Shown one piece after another: positions 10,701 through 19,995 of a DNA stretch of 33,920 nt. How positions within the stretch are numbered: position 1 is the first letter of the stretch; the number at the start of each line of letters is the position of its first letter. The notes below the pieces were generated by a model. The model was not told the DNA's origin, made no database searches, and saw only the letters and a list, made by a program, of their open reading frames with translations. The translations under genes and the position numbers were made by a program. Source of the DNA: Chlorobiota bacterium (GTDB lineage Bacteria > Bacteroidota > Ignavibacteria > Ignavibacteriales > Melioribacteraceae). The stretch lies in the NCBI GenBank assembly GCA_013151245.1, contig JAADIR010000095.1:1-33920 (forward strand), given 5' to 3'.

Positions 10701-13700
10701 ATTGTTCAGGTCTTGATAATAAGAAACCGAACCTTTTGTCGAGTCCATATCGCCGTGAACAAAAAGTTTCATCTTTTTGTAATTAAAAAGATCGAGCGGT
10801 TGATAGAGATATTTCACGGTCGAACGGGAATCCCCGTCTTCCAGTTCGGAAATAAACAACTGCAGCGATTGTTCGTTTTTTAAAACGTTTTGATCCGGTT
10901 TCGTTTTGTCTTTTTCCTGAAAAACTCCCGGAGGACTTGAATATTCAGGATTATCTTCAATGCTGATTGTTGAAATTGTAAGCACCGTATCTTCTTCGGT
11001 AATGCGCGGAGGCGATAAAACTTTTTGCCACTGATTTCCGACAAGATTAAACTCAGCCAACCGCATGTGCACTTCATGATCTACTCCGGCAACCCAGAGG
11101 CGAACAAATTCGACAACGGAAAAGCTGGGATTGTTAATCGCCTCTTCATAATCTTTTAATGGAATTTTAATGAGGTACCAGTTAGTTCCTCCGCCGCCTT
11201 GCACAAATTTGTTGTTGGCGCGGCTTGTATCGAGCGGAATCTTATATCTAAAATAACTATCGACGCGGTCAAGCGTAAAGTTACGGTTTAAGTCTTCGCT
11301 ATCAGGCGCTCTTCCCAAATCGGAAAGAACGGCATTCCCTTGAGTGCCGTTTATCTGCGTATAACTTTCAATACTTTCACCGCTGCCGAGCGCAAAGTTA
11401 TCCACGCTCGGATCGTCAAAATCAACTCCGTTAACCGCTCTTTCTTCCGCGTCTAAAATTCCGTCTATACCGGTATCTTCGCCTTCGTCAATCAAATCGT
11501 TTTGGTTTTTATCTTCAGTATCAAGAACTCCGTTTGGAATTACGTCTTCGCTAATCTGTCCCAAATCAATATAAAAATATTCATCCGGAGAAATATCGCC
11601 GTCAAGTTTCATCCAAAATTCAATAAACTCAATATTCTGCTCCACAAGGTTGTTAGCCGAAGATGAAAGAAGTTTCATCATACCCGACCAATTTTTTTTA
11701 GGTTCGTTTTCAAAATCCGCCGCGGGATTATAATTGTAAGAACCGCGCTCAGTCGGGCGCATTACATAATCCAGCACAGTAATCTGCTGTTCGTCTCTCG
11801 CGGCTGATTTCCTGTCCCCGTAAATATCCTGCACAAGAACATTGGACGGTAAAATGTTGAACCAAAATGATTTGGCTTTGTAAGCCATCTGCAAAGTATC
11901 CGCAAGCTGTCCGATATAAGGAAGGTTATCCGGAATTGATAGGTCTCTCCATGTTCCGTAGTTAATGCCGATAGGAATAATTTTTTTGGCTCCTTCAAAA
12001 TCGTCAATATAAGCGATGCTTTCGCTGTTATCGGAAACAATCGTACTGTTCTTTGTGTTCGGCGTCGGGTTCATATAAGCAAATTCGCCTTTTAACGAAA
12101 AGGTTGACATTTGCGAAGTGGAAAAAACTTTATCGAGCGCTTTTGTAAGAAACGGCATATCGAATTTCGTATTTAAGTCAACGCCCATAATAGAGTTGTT
12201 CAGCGGTTCTTCTCCGATCCTAACTTTATCGCTAAGAGTTTGCTGGTTTAAATTCAAATATGAAAAACCGATGTAATTATTTTTGTTGAAGTCGTACGTT
12301 CCTCTAAAACCGAACAATGTTTTTGAAGCCAGAGCAAATAAATCATTTTTTTCAAACGTTATTTTCAAATCGGCGCCCGGCACAAGAGCCGCGTCGTTCA
12401 TAATTGTGATTTGTCCGATGTTGTAATCAACTTGATAATCAACGCCTTCTTTCAATTCCCTACCGCCAAGCGTAACTTTAACGGAATTTTCAACCGCGTT
12501 AAAACCGATATTAAACGTCGATGAAACGTCCGCCGAATATTCGCCTTCCATAATCCACTTATCTTTGTCTCTATCTTGTTTTGCGAAAGTTACCGTCGTA
12601 TCGTAAACCGATTGGTATTTGTAATTCGGGTCCAAGTTAGCCGGATAATTTCCGCCGAACGGCTGAAGTCTCGGGAATATAATTTCGCCGGTCGAAGGAA
12701 TAATCGTTCTTCCGGGAACAAAGTCGAAGTTCCCGTCGGGCGGTCCCGTTCCCGCCGCGTCGGTTTGGTCAAGTTCAAACGCTTGAATCAGTTTTTTTCC
12801 GCCTAGTTCAAGAACAGGGTCTTGTCCTTCAATCTGATATTTTATATCGTAAGTAAATCCTTCCGATTTAATATCTCTACCGCCAATCGGATAAATATTT
12901 TTTAATTGAAGTTTCCACGCGGTTCTATATTTAGGTTGAAGGTTTGGCGGTTTTATTAACTTCAAAACAATTACTTTACTTGTGTCGCCCGCCGCGTCGA
13001 TATTAAATTCGCCGTAGAACTGATCGTCTTCATTGTTCCCCTGCTGCGGTCCTTCAATTCTATAAGCTACCGCAATGGCGTCCTGGTCTTGCACTTGCGA
13101 TTTGAAACTGATATAACCGGTTTCGCTGTGTATCTCATAATCAACGCCCTGGGTCAGACGCAGGAAACGTCTTCCGATAATCGTTTTTCCGTTTTCCGAT
13201 TCAAAATCCTGCGAGCGATAACTTTCATAAAACTGATTCGGATCGTCGGTATAATTCCTCGGAGGCAAATCAATAAAAGCGTTGCCTTTTCTTTCTTTCG
13301 GATTGTAAATACCGGTGTAAGTTTTCCAAACTTCAATATCTTTAACTTTTAATCTGTTGGCATTTTGATTTGGTCTGTAAACAGGGTTTCCGTAATAAAG
13401 ATAAAATAAATTATAGTCCGAGGAAGTATCTGCGTAAACAGTATCGATGAAATAATGAGTTTGAGAATATTGGTACGCGCGCACTTCAAATGTACTTTTT
13501 TCCGAGCCTCCTGTTACGTTAACTTCTTCCACCTCGCTCTTTTTCTGCGAAGCAAGGGCTATCAAGTTAAAAGGTCCCATCTTAAAATTGGCTTTCACTC
13601 CAAACAACGCTTCGCTTCCGCCGATTAACGGAGTGGTTTGAAGAGAAACGTTTCCCGCTTCAATACTTTGAATTATCTCGTCGTCATAGCCGGTATATTT

Positions 13701-14612
13701 CAGATGGAGTTGGTTCTCATATTCAAACGTTCTTTCGGTGTTCCAGTCGGCTCTAATTTCCAGTTTATCGCCGATTGTTCCGCTTACGTTTATTTGGACT
13801 TCCTGCTTAAAATCGGGTTCGTTTTTCGTGTTGCCCAATTGCGAAGCCGTCAGCCCTTCGGTTGTTTCGCTTTTCCAAGCGCCGTGGATATCAACCGCGC
13901 CGTTTATTTTCAAACTGATTTTCGGCGGTCCGAAAATGCTGAGGAAGGATGTGCTTGGAAGCGGAATATCAATGTTTGTAATATCGGAAAGGAGATCCGA
14001 CAATTCATATTTTCCCGTTTTCAATTCGTAAGCGTATCCTTTGTCTTCCCAAAGATCGCGATTTCCCCATTTCAATTTAAGTTTGATATATTCGTCAATC
14101 GGCAGTTTCAAAATAGGTTTCATTATGTTGCCGGCGACTTCTTCTTTAATTATAACATATTTTCCGGTCGAGTCAATTTCGACCGTGCGTTTCAAATATT
14201 TAGCGCTGGGGTAAACAAAGAAAGCCGATTTCTTTTTTTCGTGAAACGGAACGTAAGGTTCGTCCTTAAATTGGTGTTTGAAATATTCCAATCTCGCGGT
14301 TGAATCCAAAGCCATAGAATCGACTTTAACGGTATCAGCCATCGTCAACGAATCTGCGGTTTGAAGGCTGTCGGGAATCCGGAGAGAATCGGGAATGTTA
14401 CTTATGTTATTACTGTCCGGCGGCGACTTGCTGAGATAGTAATCAAGGTTGTCTATCAGAGCTTGTAATTCTTTTTCGTTTTTTTGAATTTTATTTGAAG
14501 ATATTGCAGAAAGAGCGCCGCTGTTAGAAGAAATTCCGGCTATGTCAACAACCGGATTTGAATACAGCAGTTCCGCTATCGTCTCTTTTGCAATGAAGCC
14601 AAAGACCGACAT
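7755..14612 (-). CDS. sprA: T9SS outer-membrane translocon SprA/Sov-like protein (N-terminus probably under-called)
   Basis: 2285 aa with SprA-type features: 'IFGPPKISLKINGAVDIHGAWKSET', 'GDKLEIRADWNTERTFEYENQL', 'AYIDDFEGAKK', repeated beta-barrel-like segments, C-terminal ISIFYKRSS...LDVRITIQ. Confidence 0.93.
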   Translation of the reverse strand: MSVFGFIAKETIAELLYSNPVVDIAGISSNSGALSAISSNKIQKNEKELQALIDNLDYYLSKSPPDSNNISNIPDSLRIPDSLQTADSLTMADTVKVDSMALDSTARLEYFKHQFKDEPYVPFHEKKKSAFFVYPSAKYLKRTVEIDSTGKYVIIKEEVAGNIMKPILKLPIDEYIKLKLKWGNRDLWEDKGYAYELKTGKYELSDLLSDITNIDIPLPSTSFLSIFGPPKISLKINGAVDIHGAWKSETTEGLTASQLGNTKNEPDFKQEVQINVSGTIGDKLEIRADWNTERTFEYENQLHLKYTGYDDEIIQSIEAGNVSLQTTPLIGGSEALFGVKANFKMGPFNLIALASQKKSEVEEVNVTGGSEKSTFEVRAYQYSQTHYFIDTVYADTSSDYNLFYLYYGNPVYRPNQNANRLKVKDIEVWKTYTGIYNPKERKGNAFIDLPPRNYTDDPNQFYESYRSQDFESENGKTIIGRRFLRLTQGVDYEIHSETGYISFKSQVQDQDAIAVAYRIEGPQQGNNEDDQFYGEFNIDAAGDTSKVIVLKLIKPPNLQPKYRTAWKLQLKNIYPIGGRDIKSEGFTYDIKYQIEGQDPVLELGGKKLIQAFELDQTDAAGTGPPDGNFDFVPGRTIIPSTGEIIFPRLQPFGGNYPANLDPNYKYQSVYDTTVTFAKQDRDKDKWIMEGEYSADVSSTFNIGFNAVENSVKVTLGGRELKEGVDYQVDYNIGQITIMNDAALVPGADLKITFEKNDLFALASKTLFGFRGTYDFNKNNYIGFSYLNLNQQTLSDKVRIGEEPLNNSIMGVDLNTKFDMPFLTKALDKVFSTSQMSTFSLKGEFAYMNPTPNTKNSTIVSDNSESIAYIDDFEGAKKIIPIGINYGTWRDLSIPDNLPYIGQLADTLQMAYKAKSFWFNILPSNVLVQDIYGDRKSAARDEQQITVLDYVMRPTERGSYNYNPAADFENEPKKNWSGMMKLLSSSANNLVEQNIEFIEFWMKLDGDISPDEYFYIDLGQISEDVIPNGVLDTEDKNQNDLIDEGEDTGIDGILDAEERAVNGVDFDDPSVDNFALGSGESIESYTQINGTQGNAVLSDLGRAPDSEDLNRNFTLDRVDSYFRYKIPLDTSRANNKFVQGGGGTNWYLIKIPLKDYEEAINNPSFSVVEFVRLWVAGVDHEVHMRLAEFNLVGNQWQKVLSPPRITEEDTVLTISTISIEDNPEYSSPPGVFQEKDKTKPDQNVLKNEQSLQLFISELEDGDSRSTVKYLYQPLDLFNYKKMKLFVHGDMDSTKGSVSYYQDLNNYGADVIFRFGTDSLNFYEYRQPLRAGWGNIDIDFAKMTAIKALRDNDSIPIKTLFKVPVEGKPGHYYGVRGKPTLTKVTALQFVVYNPPEKDGSSIAGETVSGQVWLNELRVLGADDRKGWAYSASSSIKFADILSVNFNTSQTDPFFHKLGDRFGSRVDKRSWGISTTVDIIKLLPFNLQGSNLSLNYSRSESISKPIYLPGTDILVAEAADQKKKDLENRGENAETADKIKNQMINDTYTLSVNETWSLSNIKFKVPTEAWYVRDIVNNLTFGFNYNKTYNRNPTILSSENWQWNASANYSVNFGKNLFFKPADIPIIGFLFSLISDYKDLKIRFAPSNFKALATAKRLRNFSQSRGINIDPSIHRDFTTTRGFGFLWRITEGGFLNLSLNYKVDVSASLASILAVDNVDRSESEIWRDVFHGKGFGEDYKYAQLFDFQTKPMLPTFGNLNKYFTITAGYSVSYAWQRDFRQEDLGKSAGFQSNLNAGMQIRLKSIFDPLFKSKGSSSANSRRSTANNGRSNRGRGGRSGRDRSRNVDKELEKGKEVNVEKAKTDSLGNPIKADNSPSIFLVGLNYLAQTIKYIFFDYDQIRLNFQQNSSKRGSGLLATGTGFTNFWGVGFNNMNGPSRAFQLGLSQDLGPRAPNGNLSDNFSQKTSFDIKTSRPLWQGAQIDVNWKVSWGINKTTQLQTDSLGIATVTNITSTSTIDRSFLALPFFGSGISKVAELYDPNAVDRNANLTNSFREGMETLPWFQKIPLLSEALQYIPRINWSFTWNGLEKYSIFKGIAKKISINHTYSSSYYEGSKINADGISETTSQKVSYGFNPLVGLNLTFDTFWDGNLRATLKYNTKTSFDLAVTNQNISETFSRDINISASFSKSGFELPLFGLSLKNDLEFSFSYTLGKNSVVVYEMNNYKEGGKPQDGTTRISLEPRLKYVMSSKVTISIFYKRSSVEPEGASRIPATTTNEAGLDVRITIQ

Positions 14613-14849
14613 AAAAAAAACCGCAAATGAAGAAATTGTAATCAGCGATTTTCCAAATTTTACTACTTTATCGAAATTTTTCTTATTGATGAAAACACCA
14701 ACTAACTGATTCTAAACAAGTAGAAAAACGTCTATACTTCCTCCATTTACATTTTTTTTTAATGCTTTAAATTATATACTATAAAATTAATATACAACGA
14801 TTTTTACGCATTGTACAAATTTTTACCCTATCCGTTATTTTCGATGAAA

Positions 14850-15539
14850 TTAGATCAAATCATCCATGTGGGTCTTCTCTTCAAGAGAATCAATTATCTT
14901 ATTTTGATGAACGATAATCGCGGTTAATTTGTTGCCGTAACAAGCGCCGGTGTCAATGTTTATGCTGAACGAGTCTTCGTGAAAGACGGCGCTTCTTTGC
15001 TTTGTGTGCCCTACAATCTGCAGTCTTCCGATATTCATCAGCGGATATCTATTCCACAAAACGCCGTTATCTGCGGTGATGTGACTATATATTGCCTCTT
15101 CCAATAACTCAAAATCTATTTTGTTTTTTCTTTTTACAAGTTTTTCAAAATCGGACGAAATTCCCGCATGAGAAAGGAAGGCGTCCGGCAAGTCAAAAAA
15201 GAACGGCTGTTCTTGAATAAATTCAATGTGCTCTACTATTAGTTCTTCCCTGTCAATATAAGATTCCATTGTAACTTCGTTTCCGTTGAACATCCAATTT
15301 CTGGCAAAAACGGAAGAGGGACTTTTAAAGAATTCATAAAACATGTGGTCATGATTTCCCTGAGTAAATGGAATTTTGTTTTTACGAACAAATTCAATTA
15401 CCTCAAAAGAATTTTTTCCCCTGTCAACCAGGTCGCCCGTGGCAAATATTGTTATATCTGGATATTTCTTCTTTATCGAATCATAAAGAGCGACTAAAGT
15501 ATAGTAACATCCATGGACGTCGCCGATTACTGCAATCAT
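14850..15539 (-). CDS. Serine/threonine protein phosphatase, metallophosphoesterase (PP1-like)
   Basis: GDVHGC, GDLVDRG, GNHDHM motifs; VGHTKQRS and NIDTGACYGNKLTAI near the C-terminus. Confidence 0.9.
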   Translation of the reverse strand: MIAVIGDVHGCYYTLVALYDSIKKKYPDITIFATGDLVDRGKNSFEVIEFVRKNKIPFTQGNHDHMFYEFFKSPSSVFARNWMFNGNEVTMESYIDREELIVEHIEFIQEQPFFFDLPDAFLSHAGISSDFEKLVKRKNKIDFELLEEAIYSHITADNGVLWNRYPLMNIGRLQIVGHTKQRSAVFHEDSFSINIDTGACYGNKLTAIIVHQNKIIDSLEEKTHMDDLI

Positions 15540-16895
15540 TTAATTAACCTTATAAGTTTCGTAAGCAAATCGTTTCAGTTCTTCTTTGAAATCGGGATGC
15601 GATATTTCGATTAATGCTTTTGCCCTTTCTTGAATAGTTTTACCGAAAAGATTAACTACTCCGTATTCGGTTGCAACATAATGAACGTCGCCGCGGGAAG
15701 TAACTACTCCCGCTCCTTCTTTTAACGTGGGAACGATGCGGGATATTTTCCCGTTCTTCGTAACCGAAGGAAGGGCAATTACGGCTTTGCCTCCTTCGGA
15801 ATGAGCGGCTCCGCGGACAAAATCAACTTGTCCTCCTATTCCCGAATATAAACGCGTCCCGATCGAATCGGAACAAACTTGTCCCGTCAAATCAATTTCA
15901 ATTGCGGAATTGATTGCAACCATCTTTTTATTTTTCGCTATTATAAAAGGATCGTTCACATATTCCTGCGGATGAAATTCAATTATAGGATTATTATCGA
16001 GAAAATCGTACAAACGTTTAGTGCCTAAAACAAATCCGGCGATAATTTTTCCGGGATGAAGCGTTTTTTCTTCGCCGTTGATTATTCCCTGCTCGACAAG
16101 ATCAATGATTCCGTCGGAAAACATTTCCGTGTGAACTCCGAGATTGTTTCTGTCGTAAAGATAATTCATCACCGCGTCGGGAATTGCGCCGATTCCCATC
16201 TGCAAAGTCGCTCCGTCTTCAATCAATTCGGAAACGTTCTTCCCTATTCTATCATAAATATCCAAAATTTCCGTTGAAGCGTTCGGATCAATTTGCGGCA
16301 GTTCCAGCAGCGGCTCGGAATATTCAACTATGTAATCGATTTTACTAATATGAATAAAACTGTTCCCCAGTCCGCGCGGCATGTGTTCGTTAACTTGAGC
16401 GATTACTATTTTTGATTTTTCGGCGGGCGTTTTGATATTTCCAACATCAATTCCGTAACTGCAAAAACCGTGTTCGTCCGGCGGAGAAACATGAATCATC
16501 GCAACGTCCGGTTTGATAATTCCGTTTTTAAATAACAGCGTAACTTCGGAAAGAAAAATCGGAATGAATTCGGCTCTCCCTTCGTTTACAGCCGTTCTTG
16601 TATTTTGTCCGATGAAAAACGCTCTGTGTTTAAAATGTTTTTCCATTCCCGGCTGCATGTAAGGCAAATCTCCTACGACAAGTATGTGGTAAATTTCAAC
16701 GTCCTCAAGATCGTCTTTTCTTTCCACCATCGATCGAATTAACTTTAACGGAGCGGCGCATCCGGGCTGCACAACAACTTTGTCGCCGGATTTAATTACT
16801 TCGACGGCTTCCTCCGGCAAAACGATTTTCGATTTATATTTTGCGTGCCAGCCTTGCCGTTTTATATGTTTTAATTTTGATTCTTGAATATTCAT
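15540..16895 (-). CDS. Acetyl-CoA hydrolase/transferase family protein (4-hydroxybutyrate CoA-transferase-like)
   Basis: 451 aa; GATLQMGIGAIPDAVMNYL, HTEMFSDGIIDLVEQG, GIGGQVDFVRGAAHSEGGKAVIALPS, EYGVVNLFGKTIQERA. Confidence 0.92.
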   Translation of the reverse strand: MNIQESKLKHIKRQGWHAKYKSKIVLPEEAVEVIKSGDKVVVQPGCAAPLKLIRSMVERKDDLEDVEIYHILVVGDLPYMQPGMEKHFKHRAFFIGQNTRTAVNEGRAEFIPIFLSEVTLLFKNGIIKPDVAMIHVSPPDEHGFCSYGIDVGNIKTPAEKSKIVIAQVNEHMPRGLGNSFIHISKIDYIVEYSEPLLELPQIDPNASTEILDIYDRIGKNVSELIEDGATLQMGIGAIPDAVMNYLYDRNNLGVHTEMFSDGIIDLVEQGIINGEEKTLHPGKIIAGFVLGTKRLYDFLDNNPIIEFHPQEYVNDPFIIAKNKKMVAINSAIEIDLTGQVCSDSIGTRLYSGIGGQVDFVRGAAHSEGGKAVIALPSVTKNGKISRIVPTLKEGAGVVTSRGDVHYVATEYGVVNLFGKTIQERAKALIEISHPDFKEELKRFAYETYKVN

Positions 16896-16911
16896 TATTG
16901 TTCACTTTTTC

Positions 16912-18060
16912 CTAATTAATCGAAAATATGTGTAATCTTTTATAGTTCACGTTAAATATTTCGCAGAGAGATTCGTTTGTACAAAAACCTTTATGAAAAC
17001 AAACTCCGTTTGCCAATCCTTCGTTGCCCATAAGAGTATGCAGCAATCCGTCGTCCGCTATTTGTTTAATATATGAAATTGAAGAATTGGTCAATCCGTA
17101 ACTTGCAGTTCTCGAAACAAGCGCCGGAATGTTCGGAACGCAATAATGAATGACGTTATGTTTTACAAAAGTAGGCTGCGATATTGAGGTAGGATAGCTC
17201 GTTTCAACGCACCCGCCTTGATCGATGGCAACGTCAACAATAACGGCTCCTTTTTTCATTGATTTAACCATCTCCTCCGTTACAAGGTTCGGAGATTTCA
17301 TTCCTTTTGTTTGAGCCGCGCCTATCAAAATATCTGCAAACTTACAGCCGCGCGCAATTGTGTAAGGGTTTGCCGCAACGGTTGTGATGTTCTTCCCCAA
17401 AAGATTTTCAATTCTTCGCAAACGATAGAGATCTTTATCCAAAACAATTACTTGCGCGCCTCTTCCCAACGCGGCTCTTGCGGCGTTCATTCCAACTACG
17501 CCGGCTCCTAAAATAACGACCGCCGCCGGAGCAACGCCCGTTATTCCGCCGATAAGAATTCCTCTGCTTTCCGGGATGTCGCTCTTTAAATATTTTTCGC
17601 CGATGTGCATTGCAATTTGCCCCGCAATTTCACTCATCGACTGGAGAACCGGAAGTTCGCCGTTTTCTTCTATCAATTCGTAACTGATTGCCGTTATTTT
17701 TTTGTTTAATAAAACGTCAATAGTCTTCTTCCGTCCTACGGCTAAATGGAGAAATGAAAAAAGGATTTGTCCTTCTACTAGCAAGTTGGCTTCTTCATCG
17801 CTTAAAGGGGCGACTTTGGTAATCATTTCAGCGCGCTGATAAACTTCTTCCTGAGAATAGACAATTTGTCCGCCGACTTTTTCATATTCTTGATCGGTAA
17901 AATGACTTTCCAAACCCGCTCCGGTTTCAATATAAACAGTGTGTCCCGAACGAACCAACGCGTCAACGCCCGCCGGAGCTAACGAGACTCTCTTTTCTTC
18001 CAAATTTTTTTCTCTCGGTATTCCGATTCTCATATTAATAACCTCGTTTTTTTTCATCAA
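16912..18060 (-). CDS. ald: Alanine dehydrogenase
   Basis: MRIGIPREKNLEEKRVSLAPAGVDALV; VVILGAGVVGMNAARAALGRGAQVIVLDKD; VDVAIDQGGCVETSYPTS. Start may be the internal MRIGIPRE. Confidence 0.95.
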   Translation of the reverse strand: MMKKNEVINMRIGIPREKNLEEKRVSLAPAGVDALVRSGHTVYIETGAGLESHFTDQEYEKVGGQIVYSQEEVYQRAEMITKVAPLSDEEANLLVEGQILFSFLHLAVGRKKTIDVLLNKKITAISYELIEENGELPVLQSMSEIAGQIAMHIGEKYLKSDIPESRGILIGGITGVAPAAVVILGAGVVGMNAARAALGRGAQVIVLDKDLYRLRRIENLLGKNITTVAANPYTIARGCKFADILIGAAQTKGMKSPNLVTEEMVKSMKKGAVIVDVAIDQGGCVETSYPTSISQPTFVKHNVIHYCVPNIPALVSRTASYGLTNSSISYIKQIADDGLLHTLMGNEGLANGVCFHKGFCTNESLCEIFNVNYKRLHIFSIN

Positions 18061-18395
18061 AAAAATAGTCAGAAAGATTTTCTTTTACAATTTAATCTTT
18101 TTGCAATTTTAATTTTGCGTTGAATTGAAATGAAATAATCTGCAAATTTGACGTATGTTAGTTGTCCGCGATATGGAGTTTTTATCGGCGAGATTTCTTT
18201 TAATCAAAACTAACTTCCGTTATGAGCGGTAAATTTCTTACGTATAAACACTTTTCATCACAATAAAAATTATTGCAGCCGCCGCTTCCTCTTCTCCTCT
18301 GTAACGGGGTTAATTGGATTCATTAAAGTTGTGTTTTTTTAACCGAAAGATCGGCTAAAATATTTTTGAGTCTTTTATTGCAATATTCTATTTTA

Positions 18396-18992
18396 TCAAT
18401 TTCGGGCAAATTTTATTAACGTCTTATAATTGTTTTTATCCGCCTCTTTCAAAGCATTAATATATTCGCTTCTAGTTTCGCTAATGTCGGTTAAGTTTTT
18501 CCCTCCCCACGAAAAAGAACTTTTCCCAAAACATTTTTCAATCAAAATATCGGCGATCATTCTTGAATGTCTTCCGTTGCCGTTAGGAAAGCAATGGATT
18601 TTTACGATTCTATGACTAAACCTTACGGCAAATTCATCCGGCGCAAACGTACTATTTTCTTTCCAATATTTGGCGTCTTCAATTAATTTCCTTAATTCCG
18701 TTTTAATAAAAAACTTATCAACTCCAATATTTTTATTCGTGTTTCTAAATGAGCCTGCCCATTTCCACACATTGCCGAACATTCTATTGTGTAATTCTTT
18801 AATGAATTCAACCGATAAAACTTTTTCAAAATTAAACGATTTACCGAGGAGCCATTCGTTTGCTTCGTCAATATTCAATTGTTCAAATTCGTTAAGCTCG
18901 CCTAGAGTTGTAATTGAAGGGATAAGAAGTTCTTCTTTCTCGTCGTCGTCAATTGGAGTTTGACCGTCAATATAATTTAAGTTTAATCCCAT
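18396..18992 (-). CDS. Fic-domain protein, 'mobile mystery protein B' type
   Basis: Fic motif HCFPNGNGRHSR; GNVWKWAGSFR; overlaps the mmpA-like gene by 10 nt. Confidence 0.88.
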   Translation of the reverse strand: MGLNLNYIDGQTPIDDDEKEELLIPSITTLGELNEFEQLNIDEANEWLLGKSFNFEKVLSVEFIKELHNRMFGNVWKWAGSFRNTNKNIGVDKFFIKTELRKLIEDAKYWKENSTFAPDEFAVRFSHRIVKIHCFPNGNGRHSRMIADILIEKCFGKSSFSWGGKNLTDISETRSEYINALKEADKNNYKTLIKFARN

Positions 18993-19447
18993 AAATATTT
19001 AGGTTTTTCTTCTTTTAGTTTTGCCGCTCTTTCTTTAATAGCTTCTTTCAAACGTTCTTCGGTGTTTTGCTGGTCTTCCAAAGCCATATTGTGAGAAGTT
19101 TTCCTTATAATGCTTTCAGCCAAAATCAAAGCCCGTTTTTCAATCATTTTTTCAAGAGAACCTTCATACGGAATAAATCCGTAAACAAATTTTAAATTTA
19201 GCGCTTCCCCTAATTCCATTAGTTTTTTAAGGGTAATAGTTTTATTGGCTTCCCTATCTTCAAGTTCTTTAACCGTTGGTGAGGATTTGTTTAATTTTTT
19301 CGCTAATTGAACGAGCGTCATATTTAATGCGGTTCTTATAGTTTTAATCCACCCGCCTTGCGGAGTTTGAATTCCCTCCAGTACGGAAAGTTGTTTTATT
19401 TTGCGGTCAAGCTGTTTTAGCATTAGATTTTTATTAAAGTTATCCAT
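18983..19447 (-). CDS. XRE-type HTH protein, 'mobile mystery protein A' type
   Basis: IQTPQGGWIKTIRTALNMTLVQLAKKLNKSSPTVKELEDREANKTITLKKLMELGEALNLKFVYGFIP, followed directly by the Fic partner. Confidence 0.88.
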   Translation of the reverse strand: MDNFNKNLMLKQLDRKIKQLSVLEGIQTPQGGWIKTIRTALNMTLVQLAKKLNKSSPTVKELEDREANKTITLKKLMELGEALNLKFVYGFIPYEGSLEKMIEKRALILAESIIRKTSHNMALEDQQNTEERLKEAIKERAAKLKEEKPKYLWD

Positions 19448-19457
19448 CAGGTTATAG

Positions 19458-19484
19458 CCTTATATTAAGTATATTAATATAAGG
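19458..19484. promoter_or_regulatory. Perfect inverted repeat, candidate operator of the mobile mystery A/B pair
   Basis: CCTTATATTAA-GTATA-TTAATATAAGG: 11-bp perfect arms, 5-nt spacer, starting 11 nt upstream of the mmpA-like start codon. Confidence 0.65.
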
Positions 19485-19995
19485 GTATATCCTAACATTT
19501 ACAAATTTATTATTAGGGTTCGTACTAATTTTTAGGGCTGGATAATGGACTATTGCAAAGCAACATTATACATATAGCGGTAAACCGCAATGGAAAATGG
19601 AAAATTGGAATTTTGAGCATAACAATAGTTATTTCGGTTCAACCGATTTAAATTTTTCATTCATTCCATAATCCATTCATTCATTTTTAAATTAATCTTC
19701 AAAATTTCTTTACCGCTGTGTAATAAAAAAGCAATACGCGCGGCAGACAATAAAAAACTACTTGTCCCGATTTATCCCGATGCTTTTTGTCGGGGTGTTT
19801 TTCCGAAAGCGGAATGTTCCATTTATCGGGAAGTATTTAACTTGTAATACTATAATAACTTCGAAATATCGCTGTAATATTTTTCACACAACGCGTTAAC
19901 AATTTTTTCATTGTTCGCAATGCAAACGTTATTACATAACGAATACTAAACAGGGAGAGGAAATTTGAGAAGTTATTTTGTTTGTTAAATGAATG

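Noticed and set aside
13638-14303. 221-aa ORF antisense to sprA
   Set aside because: Fully opposite a well-supported coding frame; Phe/Arg-rich antisense composition, no recognisable domain.
19700-19850. CCCGA...TCGGG hairpin-like repeats (gtcccgatttatcccgatgctttttgtcgggg)
   Set aside because: Short common repeat of this type of genome, possibly a terminator; not enough to assign function.
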